NCBI GenBank assembly: GCA_041432705.1
Contig: JAPWAE010000004.1
Coordinates: 62,001 to 126,000 of the forward strand
Length of the DNA: 64,000 bases
Reading direction: 5' to 3'
Source: Pauljensenia sp018375675
GTDB lineage: Bacteria; Actinomycetota; Actinomycetes; Actinomycetales; Actinomycetaceae
In this document: positions 31,523-40,498 of the stretch, piece after piece
Position numbering within the stretch: the first letter of the stretch is position 1
Layout: every line of letters starts with the position of its first letter
Translations under genes and position numbers: made by a program
The notes under the pieces: generated by a model
The model's database searches: none
Seen by the model: only the letters and a program-made list of their open reading frames with translations
Told to the model about the DNA's origin: nothing

Positions 31523-33084
31523 TGCTCCTCCTTTCGAGGTGCCCCGGCGTCCCCAGCAGATCCCGAGGAAGCTGCCACGGCCTCGTCCAGGGGGACGCCG
31601 GCCATCATGAGGCCGAGGACGTCACGGCCCGTGTCCGCCGGGACGACGCCGACAATGCGACCGCGGTACATGACGGCGATGCGGTCGGCCAGTGAGACGA
31701 CCTCGTCGAGCTCCGAGGAGATGAGCAGGACCGCGCAGCCCTGGTCACGCACGTCCACGATCCTGCGGTGAATGAACTCGATCGAGCCGACGTCGACGCC
31801 GCGCGTCGGCTGATTCGCGACCAGCAGCGTCAGGTCGCGCGACATCTCACGGGCGACGACCACCTTCTGCTGATTGCCGCCCGACAGGGAGGAGACCGGG
31901 TCCTCGATCGACGTCAGACGGATGTCGTATTCCTTTTCCTTGTCGCGGGCGTTGCGCACGATCGCACCGCGCTTGAGGGACCCCGCAGCCGAGAAAGACG
32001 AAGAGCGGAACTGGTCGAGCACCAGGTTATCCGCGATCGAAAACGAGGCGATGATGCCGTCCGTCGACCGGTCCTCGGGGATAAAACCGACGCCCGCGTC
32101 CAGGGATTCGCGAGGCTTCGCGCGGGTAATGTCCGTGCCCTCGAGTCGGATGACCCCGCTGTCGGGCGTCTGCAGGCCCAGGATCACCTCGGCCAGCTCC
32201 GTCTGCCCGTTGCCCTGCACGCCTGCGACCGCGAGGATCTCGCCGCGGGGAACGTCGAAGGACACGTGATCGAGCAACGGCACTCCACCCGCGCCCAGCA
32301 GGGACACGTCCTCGAAGGCCAGGCCACCGCCAGCGGGGCGCGCGGGATCCTTCTCCACGCGCATCAGCACCTCGCGCCCGACCATCTGCGTGGCGAGCGA
32401 GGCCTCGGAATCACTCGGGGACGCGTGCCCCACGACCCGACCGCGGCGAATGACCGTGATCTCGTCGGCCACCGCGCGCACCTCGCGCAGCTTGTGGGTG
32501 ATAAACACGATCGACGTCCCGGCGTCAGCGAGCTGACGCATGATCGTCATCAGCTCATCCGTTTCCTGCGGGGTGAGCACCGCGGTTGGCTCATCGAGAA
32601 TGAGGACCTTCGCCTGGCGCGACAGCGCCTTGACGATCTCCACGCGTTGCTGGGCACCCACCGGCAGGTCTTCGATGAGGGCGTCGGGGTCCAGGTCGAA
32701 GCCGAAACGCGCCGAGACCTCGCGCACCGTCTGGCGGGCACGCTCGCGGCTGATGATCCCGGCTGGGCCGGTCGGCTCGAAGCCCAGCGCGATCGACTCG
32801 GCGACCGTGAAGACGGGGATGAGCATGAAGTGCTGGTGCACCATGCCGATGCCCGCCGCAACCGCGTCGCCGGGGCCCTTGAACGTCACGGGCTCACCGT
32901 CGATGAGGATCTGCCCCTCGTCAGGGGCGTGCATCCCGTACAGGACGTTCATGAGCGTGGACTTACCCGCGCCGTTCTCTCCCAGTAGGGCGTGAATGTG
33001 CCCTTCCTCGATCGTTAAGTCAATCGAGTCGTTGGCGATGAGGGGACCAAACCTCTTCGTGATCCCCCGCAACTCTAATTTCAT
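31519..33084 (-). CDS. Nucleoside ABC transporter ATPase (two nucleotide-binding domains)
   Basis: A 521-residue fused ATPase of the NupA/YufO (sugar/nucleoside CUT2-like) type. Domain 1 has Walker A GENGAGKST (about 35-43), a variant signature VGAQQRVEI and Walker B VLILDEPTAVL. Domain 2 has the usual family-degenerate Walker A region GVQGNGQTEL, signature LSGGNQQKVVV and LLVANQPTRGVD, in which the Walker B Asp-Glu is replaced. Energises uptake through the two permeases that follow. Confidence 0.95.
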   Translation of the reverse strand: MKLELRGITKRFGPLIANDSIDLTIEEGHIHALLGENGAGKSTLMNVLYGMHAPDEGQILIDGEPVTFKGPGDAVAAGIGMVHQHFMLIPVFTVAESIALGFEPTGPAGIISRERARQTVREVSARFGFDLDPDALIEDLPVGAQQRVEIVKALSRQAKVLILDEPTAVLTPQETDELMTIMRQLADAGTSIVFITHKLREVRAVADEITVIRRGRVVGHASPSDSEASLATQMVGREVLMRVEKDPARPAGGGLAFEDVSLLGAGGVPLLDHVSFDVPRGEILAVAGVQGNGQTELAEVILGLQTPDSGVIRLEGTDITRAKPRESLDAGVGFIPEDRSTDGIIASFSIADNLVLDQFRSSSFSAAGSLKRGAIVRNARDKEKEYDIRLTSIEDPVSSLSGGNQQKVVVAREMSRDLTLLVANQPTRGVDVGSIEFIHRRIVDVRDQGCAVLLISSELDEVVSLADRIAVMYRGRIVGVVPADTGRDVLGLMMAGVPLDEAVAASSGSAGDAGAPRKEEQ

Positions 33085-33130
33085 ACCTTCGACCTTCCCC
33101 AGCAGGTGGGCGCACCCCGCCCCGATGCCC

Positions 33131-33168
33131 GTGTGGGGCTGGCAGCGTCACCGCCACCAGCCCCACAC
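33131..33168 (-). terminator. Intercistronic hairpin between the binding protein and ATPase genes
   Basis: A perfect 12-bp stem, GTGTGGGGCTGG/CCAGCCCCACAC, in the 92-bp gap. Such hairpins commonly act as partial terminators or 3'-end stabilisers that let the binding protein outnumber the transporter core. Confidence 0.7.
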
Positions 33169-33176
33169 GCGTCGCA

Positions 33177-34271
33177 TCACTTCGGGGCGTTCTGCGATTC
33201 GATGACGAGCTTGCCGGACTTGATGTCGTCCGTGAGCTTGGTCAGGTCCGCCTTGAGCTCCGCGGACACCTTGTCGTCAAAATCGTGGAACGGGGCGATC
33301 GAGACGCCGCCGTTGGCCAGCGTGCCCACGTACGGGGTCGAGCTGAACTTGCCGTTCACCGAGTCCTGGATCGCCTGCTCAACAGAGGCGCCGATCTCCT
33401 TCATGACCGAGGTCAGCACGATCGAGGAGTAGTCGGGGTTGGCCTCGTACCAGTCGGAGTCAACGCCGATGATCCAGGTGTTGCCATCCGCCTTGGCGGC
33501 CGCCGCAGCGCCCAGGCCGACCGGGCCCGCGACGGGCATGATGATGTCCGCGCCCTGCGAGATGAACTGCTGGGCCTGCTCCTTGCCGAGCGTCTGATCG
33601 TCAAAGGACTGCGTGAAGGAACCGTTCTGCGAAGCCTTGTCCCAACCGAGCAGCTGCACGTTCGTGCCCTTGGCCTTGTTGTAGGCCGCGACGCCGTCAG
33701 CGAAGCCATCCATGAACACCGTCACCGAGGGGATCTGGATACCACCGAAGGTGGCGACCTTGCCGGTCTTGGTCATGCCCGCGGCCACGTAGCCGGCCAG
33801 GTAGGCAGCCTCAGCGGTGTTGAACAGCAGCGGACGCGCATTGTCCAGCGTCACCGTGTTGTTGTTACCGTCGTTGAAGCTGGAGTCGATGAGAGCGTAG
33901 TGCACGTCCTTGTTCTCGTCGGCGGAGGTGTGGACGGCCTTCTCCAGGTTGAAGCCCACGCCAATGATCAGGTTGCAGCCGTCGGAGACCATGGACTCCA
34001 CGTTCGGATTGAAGTCCGCGTCCGAGTTGGACTCGGCCGTATTGATCTGGATTCCGAGGCTGGACTGGGAGGCCTTGAGGCCGTCGTAGGCGGACTCGTT
34101 GAAGGACTTGTCGTCCCAGCCGCCGGCGTCAGAGACCGCGCAGGCCTTGAACGAGGTGGCATCCTTCGCCCCGCCAGACTGGCTGGTGGCGGTTCCTCCA
34201 CCGCCGCCACAGCCGGCCAAGGCGAGCGTTGCAACTCCCGCCGCGGCGAGGAGCTTCGTGAGGTGCTTCAT
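33177..34271 (-). CDS. BMP/PnrA-type nucleoside-binding lipoprotein
   Basis: A 364-residue extracytoplasmic solute-binding protein. A signal peptide with lipobox LALAGC (lipidated Cys near residue 20) and a Gly-rich linker precede the BMP domain: SDAGGWDDKSFNESAYDGL, LIIGVGFNLEKAV, GYVAAGMTKTGKVATFGG, FMDGFADGV, IIMPVAGPVGLGAAAAA and IIGVDSDWYEANPDY. Similar proteins (Med/PnrA) bind purine and pyrimidine nucleosides. First gene of the transporter operon. GGAGGAAAAC lies upstream of the ATG at 34271. Candidate operator TGACAAATGTTC lies about 85 bp upstream. Confidence 0.95.
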   Translation of the reverse strand: MKHLTKLLAAAGVATLALAGCGGGGGTATSQSGGAKDATSFKACAVSDAGGWDDKSFNESAYDGLKASQSSLGIQINTAESNSDADFNPNVESMVSDGCNLIIGVGFNLEKAVHTSADENKDVHYALIDSSFNDGNNNTVTLDNARPLLFNTAEAAYLAGYVAAGMTKTGKVATFGGIQIPSVTVFMDGFADGVAAYNKAKGTNVQLLGWDKASQNGSFTQSFDDQTLGKEQAQQFISQGADIIMPVAGPVGLGAAAAAKADGNTWIIGVDSDWYEANPDYSSIVLTSVMKEIGASVEQAIQDSVNGKFSSTPYVGTLANGGVSIAPFHDFDDKVSAELKADLTKLTDDIKSGKLVIESQNAPK

Positions 34272-34354
34272 GAGTGTTTTCCTCCGTTGATGTGGATTCT
34301 TCCCTGAACCGGTGGCGGCGCGGGCCGCGGATCATGTCCACGCAGCCGCTGCGC

Positions 34355-34366
34355 GAACATTTGTCA
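34355..34366 (-). promoter_or_regulatory. Putative DeoR box before the nucleoside transporter
   Basis: TGACAAATGTTC on the minus strand, identical to 26347-26358 at the deoD promoter. It is AT-rich against a GC-rich background. Confidence 0.5.
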
Positions 34367-34422
34367 TGATCGACTTTTACGTCTGATCCGAGTGTCCCGC
34401 GCCACCCCTCCCCTGTCAAGGG

Positions 34423-36726
34423 CTACTTGTTTTCGCTTTGGTAACGATTGAAGCGGCGCCGAGCGAACACCCCGGCAACGCCGATCGCTCCGACAACCAT
34501 CGCCCCGGCCAGACCACCGAAGTCCGCGCCCGTACGAGCCAGGGAACCCTTGGGTGCCTTCGTGTTCTTACGGGGAGTCTGAGCTGCCGCCTGGTTGCCG
34601 GATTGTGTGTCACCCGCCGCGTCGGCCGACGGGCTCGGGTCGGGTGCCGCCGTTCCTGCGCAGGTGACGGGGATCGTCAGGCCATCCCCGGCCTCGACGA
34701 CCGTCGCGAAGTCGGTGGCAACCGTGACGGGGACGTTCACGACCTCGCCAGCTGCCTTGCCCTCGCAGGCACCGACGACCGTCACGTCCACGCTCGCCTG
34801 TCCCGCACCATCCGTCGTAATCACCGAGGCAGCGTCGGAGGCGTGCGCGTCCACGAGAGAGTTGTTGACCTCGGCCACGGCCTGCGCTCCCCCGGCGCTG
34901 ACGCGCACCTTCGAGGTGATGGAGGGGCCTTCGGAGAAGGACAGGCCGCGCAGCGGGATCGTCACCGTGGAGCCGTCAGCGACGGGATCCGTGGGCAGTG
35001 TCAGGCCGATGGAGGACTTGGCCTCGCGCGGCGCCAGACCGCCCGTGGCCTGGATCGAGCGGGCCGCCGTACCCGAGTGCGCGCCCAGGTAGGCATTGAA
35101 GGAGTCGCGGTCCAGGTTTCCGTTCGTCGTGGCCGCTCCGCCGCGGGTCAGGGCCTCGAAGGAGTCACCACCGGCGAGCAGGAAGGTCACGGATCCGACC
35201 GTGTACGTCGCGTCGGCCTTCAGCGGCTCACCGTTGATCGTCACCGAGGTGATGCGCTCTCCGTAGGGCTTCGCAGGATCGTAGGTGTAGCGCACGTTCG
35301 AGGACAGGCCCAGCTTGAGCATTGGGCGAGAGTTCTGCGAGTTCAGGTCCGTCTTCCACTGCTGCTCGAGCGCGTCCTTGACGTCCGATCCCTTGAGCGT
35401 CACGTACCCCAGCTCGTTGGAGAAGGGCTCGACCTCGTAGGTCTGCGCGTAGGTGATCGTTCCATCCTCGTTCGGCACCAGGTCGGCGCGCAGGCCGCCC
35501 GCGTTGATCATGCCGATGTCGACGCTCTTTCCGTCCGGGGTGAGGATGGTTTCGCGCAGCGAGTCAGCCACCAGGTCCCCCAGCGAGGATTCGATGCCTC
35601 GGTTCGACCCGGGGTCCGTCGCCCCCTCGGGCGTCGTTAAGACGCCGCGCCTGAAGGGTTCCGTGTAGCCCGTGGCGACGACGCGCTTGCCGGCTTCCTT
35701 CGAGTCGGCCGCGGCCTTATCGACAATCGCCTGGGTGTCGGGGTCCGCGCCGCACTGGGCGACCTCGGCGGCCGGGATGAGAATCGAATCAGCGCTGGTC
35801 ACCTTGCGCGTCGCGGGGTCGATCGTCAGGCGGATCAGACCCAGGTTGTCCGTGTAGGAACCCGACGCGATGCCCGCCAGGCGCGGGTTGGCTGACTCGA
35901 AGGCCTCCACCGAGTTGACGTGGTCGAACTCGTAGGGCACGTGCGTGTCCCCACCCATAAGGCCGTCGACGTCCTTGCCGACCTTCGTGTAGTTGTTCTT
36001 CACGTCGTCGTCCAGCATGGCGATGACGACGTCGGCCGTGCCGCTACTCTTCAGCTCGGCTGCCAGGGAGTTGATGCGCGCGATCGGGTCCGTGAAGGTC
36101 AGGCCCGCCGTCGTTCCGGGGCTGAGCTTGTAGGGCACGTCCTGCGCAATTGCGCCGATGAAGGCGACCTTCATGCCCGAGGGCGACGTCCACACCTTGT
36201 AGTCCCCCAGGTAGGGGGTGCCGTCCCCGTAGGTTCCCATGCCCTCGATGTTGGCGCCCAGGTAGGGGAAGGTCGCCTGCACGAACTCACTCGGGTTGGA
36301 TCCGTCGACACGCTGCTTGAAGACGGCCTGCCCCATGTCTAGCTCGTGGTTGCCGATCGTCGAGGCCAGCGGATCCATCGTGTTGAGGGCCGCGATGGTC
36401 GGGTTGTCCTTGAGCGCGCCGGAGATGTAGGGGGACGCGCCGATGTTGTCTCCCAGCAGTGTGAACGAGGAGTTGGGGTTCGTCGCGCGCGCCTTCTTCA
36501 GGTAGCAGTTCATCGCGGGCAACCCAGCCTCGCGCACGACGCCCTTCTTGGCGACCTGCTGGATGTGTCCGTGCACGTCCGTGAGGGTGTAGAGGTCCAG
36601 AGTGATGGGCGAGGCCTCGTTCGGTGAGGCTTCCTCCTGTGGGGCCGCGAGCGCGGCAGCGGGCAGGGAGGCCAGGGAGAGCGCGGCCGCCGAGGCGAGC
36701 GCGAGGCGTGTCCATGGTCTGCGCAT
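34423..36726 (-). CDS. Cell-wall-anchored 5'-nucleotidase
   Basis: A 767-residue surface enzyme that would strip phosphate from extracellular nucleotides. Signal peptide (about 1-28). Metallophosphoesterase domain with YTLTDVHGHI, LLGDNIGASPYIS, TIGNHELDMG and GGDTHVPY. 5'-nucleotidase C-terminal domain (about 360-560) with NAGGLRADL and TFLLAGGDSFEAL. Then an Ig-like/linker region (about 570-710) and a sortase signal SLARTGADFGG with hydrophobic helix and RRRFNRY tail. LARTG is an LAxTG-type signal of class E sortases. It follows the nuclease gene on the same strand and precedes the transporter operon, so it links nuclease products to uptake. Confidence 0.93.
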   Translation of the reverse strand: MRRPWTRLALASAAALSLASLPAAALAAPQEEASPNEASPITLDLYTLTDVHGHIQQVAKKGVVREAGLPAMNCYLKKARATNPNSSFTLLGDNIGASPYISGALKDNPTIAALNTMDPLASTIGNHELDMGQAVFKQRVDGSNPSEFVQATFPYLGANIEGMGTYGDGTPYLGDYKVWTSPSGMKVAFIGAIAQDVPYKLSPGTTAGLTFTDPIARINSLAAELKSSGTADVVIAMLDDDVKNNYTKVGKDVDGLMGGDTHVPYEFDHVNSVEAFESANPRLAGIASGSYTDNLGLIRLTIDPATRKVTSADSILIPAAEVAQCGADPDTQAIVDKAAADSKEAGKRVVATGYTEPFRRGVLTTPEGATDPGSNRGIESSLGDLVADSLRETILTPDGKSVDIGMINAGGLRADLVPNEDGTITYAQTYEVEPFSNELGYVTLKGSDVKDALEQQWKTDLNSQNSRPMLKLGLSSNVRYTYDPAKPYGERITSVTINGEPLKADATYTVGSVTFLLAGGDSFEALTRGGAATTNGNLDRDSFNAYLGAHSGTAARSIQATGGLAPREAKSSIGLTLPTDPVADGSTVTIPLRGLSFSEGPSITSKVRVSAGGAQAVAEVNNSLVDAHASDAASVITTDGAGQASVDVTVVGACEGKAAGEVVNVPVTVATDFATVVEAGDGLTIPVTCAGTAAPDPSPSADAAGDTQSGNQAAAQTPRKNTKAPKGSLARTGADFGGLAGAMVVGAIGVAGVFARRRFNRYQSENK

Positions 36727-36794
36727 GGGTGTGTTCCTTTCATCGGGGCGGCACCGAAGCCGCGTCCTGCGTGGTGAGTGTGGAGTTCGTGGTG

Positions 36795-39017
36795 TCAGCC
36801 GCGGCGGCGAAGGCGGCGCGAGAGGAAGATGAGCCCACCGCCGAGGGCGGCGAGGAGTATTCCGATGCCAATTGCCGGGCCCGCATCCGCACCGGTGCGT
36901 GCCAGGCCGCTAACAGTGGCAGCGCGCGCGGGTGCCTTACGGGATGAGGCCGCGGCTGACCCGGACGGGGCCGCTGAGGGTTCAGCACTCGGCGATGGGG
37001 CCGCGCTGGGGGCGGCGGACGGCTCGGTGCTCGGCGTCGGGGCCGGGGCGTCCCCGCCGAGCAGGGTGAGCCCGATGAGCTCGGGGTTGTGGTCCGAGGA
37101 GCGGTAGGGGTTATCGGCTTCGACGGCCAGGTGGGCGTTCATGCCGGCCCTCGAGTATTCGAAGGCGATGGACTCCTGGGCGTTGACGGCCCAGCTGGTA
37201 ACGCCCGCCAGCAGCGGCTTCGCGGCCGCGTTGGCAAAGACGTGGTCGAGGGAACCGGAGCGTCCCGCGTAGACGTAGGAGGCCTCGCCCGCGCCAGACA
37301 CACGAGCCCAGCCCGCGGCCTCAAGAGCCTTGATCGGGTCCTCCTGCGAGTAGGAGTTGAAGTCACCCACGAGCAGGGTCGGCTTATCCGCAAATCGGGC
37401 GGCAAAGGAGGCCAGGGCGCCCGCCTGGGCGACGCGGATCGCGTTCGCGTTGCCCTGACCGTCCCCGCTGTCAACGTTGCCGGCGGGCGCGCCCTCGGGC
37501 ACGGATCCCTTCGACTTGAAGTGATTCGCGATGACGACGAAGGTGGCGGGCGTGGCCCTCTCGGTGCTCACCCGCGCGAATTCTTGGGCGAGGGGCTGGC
37601 GCGCCAGGCCCGTGAATGCCGGGTCGTCGTGGATCACAGAGGGGCCGACGGGGGCCACGGTCGCGGGCTTGTAGATGAAGGCGACGCGGATGACGTCCTC
37701 GGCCTCGGGCACGACCCCAGGCGAGGGCACGTACGCCCACGTTCCGGCGCCCGCGTCCTTGTTGAGGGCCTCGACGAGGCGCGCGAGGGACGCGTCGCGG
37801 TCCGTCCCGACCCCCACGGCAACGGGGTTTTCGATCTCTTCGAGGGCGACGACGTCAGCGCCCAGCGCGTTGATCGCGGAGACGATCTTGGCCTCCTGGT
37901 TGGCGAAGGCCTCGCGCGAGAATGCACCGCGCACCTTGCACTTCTTCGCCGTCACGAAGGCGCCCGTGCGGTCGGGATAGCCCGTGCACCCGGCCTCGTC
38001 GACGCCGAGGTCGGAGAAGTAGTTGAGGACGTTGAACGTCGCCACGCGGGTGTCGCCACCGACCGTGGGTGCGCTCGGACGCTCCCCGGTGATGGTCACG
38101 GGAGAGCGGTCGGGGTGCCCGGCGACCATGGAGGTCGGCTGGAAGACGAAGGACCCGTGCCGAGGTTCGAGGACCACGGGCTTGGTGAAGGCCGCGTGGT
38201 AGCCGACGCGCGCGGGCGAACCGTTCGCCAGGTAGGCGTAGGCGACCTCGGTCGCCGCTCCCTTCTGCAGGTTCGTATTGGTACCGTCGTCGAGGGCGAT
38301 GGCGCGGGCGGCGTTGGCAGCCTCGTAGTCGCGGGCGGCCTGCCCGGGAGCCACCACGTCGGTGGCCGAGCGCAGCGGGCTCTCACCCGGGGTGAGGGTC
38401 AGGGTGCCGTACTGGTTTGTCTGGTAGTTGTCGGTGATGGTCCACGTGCCCTGGGGGGCGAGGAGCATAGACTCGAGGGCCTCCGCCTCGTCCGGCGTGG
38501 GGACGTTGGACGCCGGGATGGGCGTCGGCGCCTGGCATCCCTCGACCACGCTGACGGAGGTCGCGGCCAGCTGGGTGAGGCTCTGGGGGTTGCCCTTCGC
38601 ACTCGTCGCGGGGAACTCTCCCACCGTGCCGGTGACGCGCACGCAGGTGCCCGGGGCCGGGATCTCGCCCTTCTTGTCCGCGTAAACGAAGAGGCCATCG
38701 GAGCGTGTGCGCCCCGGCTCCCACGTGCCGCCCGATCCGGGGCTCTGGATCGTGTAGCCGTCGAGGGTCGCGCCCAGCCCGGATTCGGCGGCCGGGTAGG
38801 CGGCCGTCACGACGCCGACCGTCGTCACGGTGGCCCCCACCATCGCGGAATCGTCCCCCTCGCCCACGGCCTGAATATCGGAGATGGGAGTATCGACGAG
38901 GCCGGGGCTAGCCTCACCCGATTGGCTCATATCCGCCGCCCATGCGGCAGGCACAAGCCCCATCGCGGACAGCGCGAGCGCGCCGAGTACAGCTAGTGAT
39001 CGTGTCCCGCACTTCAT
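36795..39017 (-). CDS. Cell-wall-anchored ExeM/NucH-type extracellular nuclease
   Basis: A 740-residue protein. Signal peptide (about 1-28), an OB-fold-like nucleic-acid binding region (about 45-300; GTCVRVTGTVGEF), then an endonuclease/exonuclease/phosphatase domain (about 330-650) with VATFNVLNYF, VVALEEIEN, VVIANHFKSKG, LLVGDFNSYSQEDP, GSLDHVFAN and SSDHNPELIG, which supply the expected Asn, Glu, His, Asp-Asn and Asp-His residues. A Pro/Ser/Ala-rich wall-spanning stretch and the sortase signal GLARTGADAGP with membrane helix and RRLRRRG end it. Degrades extracellular DNA or RNA. Upstream partner of the 5'-nucleotidase, with 68 bp between them. Confidence 0.93.
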   Translation of the reverse strand: MKCGTRSLAVLGALALSAMGLVPAAWAADMSQSGEASPGLVDTPISDIQAVGEGDDSAMVGATVTTVGVVTAAYPAAESGLGATLDGYTIQSPGSGGTWEPGRTRSDGLFVYADKKGEIPAPGTCVRVTGTVGEFPATSAKGNPQSLTQLAATSVSVVEGCQAPTPIPASNVPTPDEAEALESMLLAPQGTWTITDNYQTNQYGTLTLTPGESPLRSATDVVAPGQAARDYEAANAARAIALDDGTNTNLQKGAATEVAYAYLANGSPARVGYHAAFTKPVVLEPRHGSFVFQPTSMVAGHPDRSPVTITGERPSAPTVGGDTRVATFNVLNYFSDLGVDEAGCTGYPDRTGAFVTAKKCKVRGAFSREAFANQEAKIVSAINALGADVVALEEIENPVAVGVGTDRDASLARLVEALNKDAGAGTWAYVPSPGVVPEAEDVIRVAFIYKPATVAPVGPSVIHDDPAFTGLARQPLAQEFARVSTERATPATFVVIANHFKSKGSVPEGAPAGNVDSGDGQGNANAIRVAQAGALASFAARFADKPTLLVGDFNSYSQEDPIKALEAAGWARVSGAGEASYVYAGRSGSLDHVFANAAAKPLLAGVTSWAVNAQESIAFEYSRAGMNAHLAVEADNPYRSSDHNPELIGLTLLGGDAPAPTPSTEPSAAPSAAPSPSAEPSAAPSGSAAASSRKAPARAATVSGLARTGADAGPAIGIGILLAALGGGLIFLSRRLRRRG

Positions 39018-39246
39018 CGGGATGTCCTCTCAACCTCACCTCACCGTGAGGGGCCGGCGAGCCCCGTGCCGCAGGCATCTTTACCAACGGCAACACGAGT
39101 TATGACAAGTGTAACCTCACGCACAAACGTGCGGAAGCAATTGAGAATATTCCCGAAAATGCAAGGCGCAAGCGGGCGGGCGTGCACCCGGGAGCGCGCA
39201 GCAGCCCTGGCCTCGTCAAACTCAGCCCGACCCCGCTGCGTTCCCC

Positions 39247-39274
39247 AGCCTCGTCAAACTGGGTGAGCGAGGCT
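39247..39274 (-). terminator. Hairpin at the end of guaB3
   Basis: AGCCTCG/CGAGGCT with a 14-nt loop, touching the guaB3 stop. GCCTCGTCAAACT occurs here and again 40 bp upstream at 39208. Confidence 0.5.
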
Positions 39275-40398
39275 CAGGACGCCGAGTACGGGGAGACGAC
39301 CACCTGGGCGCGCTGCAGGTCCTTGACCTCCGAGTATCCCGTCGAGGCCATGGTCCGCTTGAGAGCACCCACGAAGTTCAGGGAGCCATCCGCGCGCGTT
39401 GAGGGGCCGTAGAGGATCTGCTCGAGCGTGCCCGTCGTGCCGACGTGGACGCGCTGGCCGCGGGGCATGTCCGGGTGGGTCGCCTCCGACCCCCAGTGCC
39501 AGCCGCGCCCCGGAGCCTCCTCCGCGCGGGCGATGGCGGCGCCGAGCATGACGGCGTCCGCGCCGCACGCGATCGCGCGCGACAGGTCGCCGCTGCGGCC
39601 GATGCCACCATCCGCGATGACGTGCACGTAGCGGCCGCCGGACTCATCCATGTAGTCGCGCCTGGCTGCGGCCACGTCCGCAATCGCCGTCGCCATCGGC
39701 GCGTGCACGCCCAGGGACTGGCGCGTCGAGTGGGCCGCACCCCCACCGAAACCGACGAGGACGCCCGCCGCGCCCGTGCGCATCAGGTGCAGGGCCGCCG
39801 TGTCCGTGCAGACGCCGCCAACGATGACGGGGACGTCCAGCTCGTAAATGAAGCGCTTGAGGTTGAGGGGCTCGCGGCGCGAGGACACGTGCTCAGCGGA
39901 CACCGTCGAGCCGCGAATGATGAACAGATCGACGCCTGCGTCCACGACCGCGCGCCAGTACTTCTGCACGCGCTGGGGCGAGAGCTTTCCGGCGACGACC
40001 ACGCCGGCCTCTCGCAGCTGCTTGAGGCGCGCGGTGATCAGCGAGGGCTTGATCGGCTCTGAGTAGACACGCTGGAGGGTCGCGATCGACTCCTCCTCGC
40101 CCAGGTGAGCGATGTGGTCCAGGATCGGGGTGGGGTCCTCATATCGGGTCCATAGGCCGTCCAGGTCGAGCACGCCGATGCCGCCGAGGCGGCCGAAAGC
40201 GATCGCGGTCTCCGGGCTCATCACCGAGTCCATCGGGGCCGCCATCAAGGGGATATCGACGTGGTAGGCGTCGATCTGCCAGCCGACGTTGACATCCTCG
40301 GGGTCACGGGTGCGCCGCGAGGGCACGAGGGCGATATCGTCCAGCGTGTAGGCGCGGCGTCCGCGCTTGCCACGACCGATTTCCACTTCGTCGCTCAT
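39274..40398 (-). CDS. guaB3: GuaB3-family IMP dehydrogenase-related protein
   Basis: A 374-residue TIM-barrel protein of the IMPDH/GMP reductase superfamily, without CBS domains. MAAPMDSVMSPETAIAFGRLGGIGVLDLDG, the phosphate loop VIADGGIGRSGDLSRAI and CGADAVMLG are present. Where IMPDH has the catalytic loop SICTTR, this protein reads GGGAAHSTRQS with no Cys, as in other actinobacterial GuaB3 proteins. Classical IMPDH activity is therefore unlikely. GuaB3 members have been linked to GMP reductase-like purine recycling, but I cannot assign that here. Leaderless start: TAGAAT 6 nt before the ATG. It is divergent from the exonuclease gene. Confidence 0.88.
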   Translation of the reverse strand: MSDEVEIGRGKRGRRAYTLDDIALVPSRRTRDPEDVNVGWQIDAYHVDIPLMAAPMDSVMSPETAIAFGRLGGIGVLDLDGLWTRYEDPTPILDHIAHLGEEESIATLQRVYSEPIKPSLITARLKQLREAGVVVAGKLSPQRVQKYWRAVVDAGVDLFIIRGSTVSAEHVSSRREPLNLKRFIYELDVPVIVGGVCTDTAALHLMRTGAAGVLVGFGGGAAHSTRQSLGVHAPMATAIADVAAARRDYMDESGGRYVHVIADGGIGRSGDLSRAIACGADAVMLGAAIARAEEAPGRGWHWGSEATHPDMPRGQRVHVGTTGTLEQILYGPSTRADGSLNFVGALKRTMASTGYSEVKDLQRAQVVVSPYSAS

Positions 40399-40404
40399 GA
40401 CCCG

Positions 40405-40410
40405 ATTCTA
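40405..40410 (-). promoter_or_regulatory. -10 element of guaB3 (leaderless)
   Basis: TAGAAT on the minus strand, 6 nt before the ATG at 40398. TTCTACTGCCT occurs twice here (40406 and 40426). Confidence 0.5.
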
Positions 40411-40498
40411 CTGCCTACTTCCCGCTTCTACTGCCTCCGGGACGCAGATGTGCCCACCCTCTGCCACACTGGAGTCACCGGCAAGGCTAGGAGCAATC

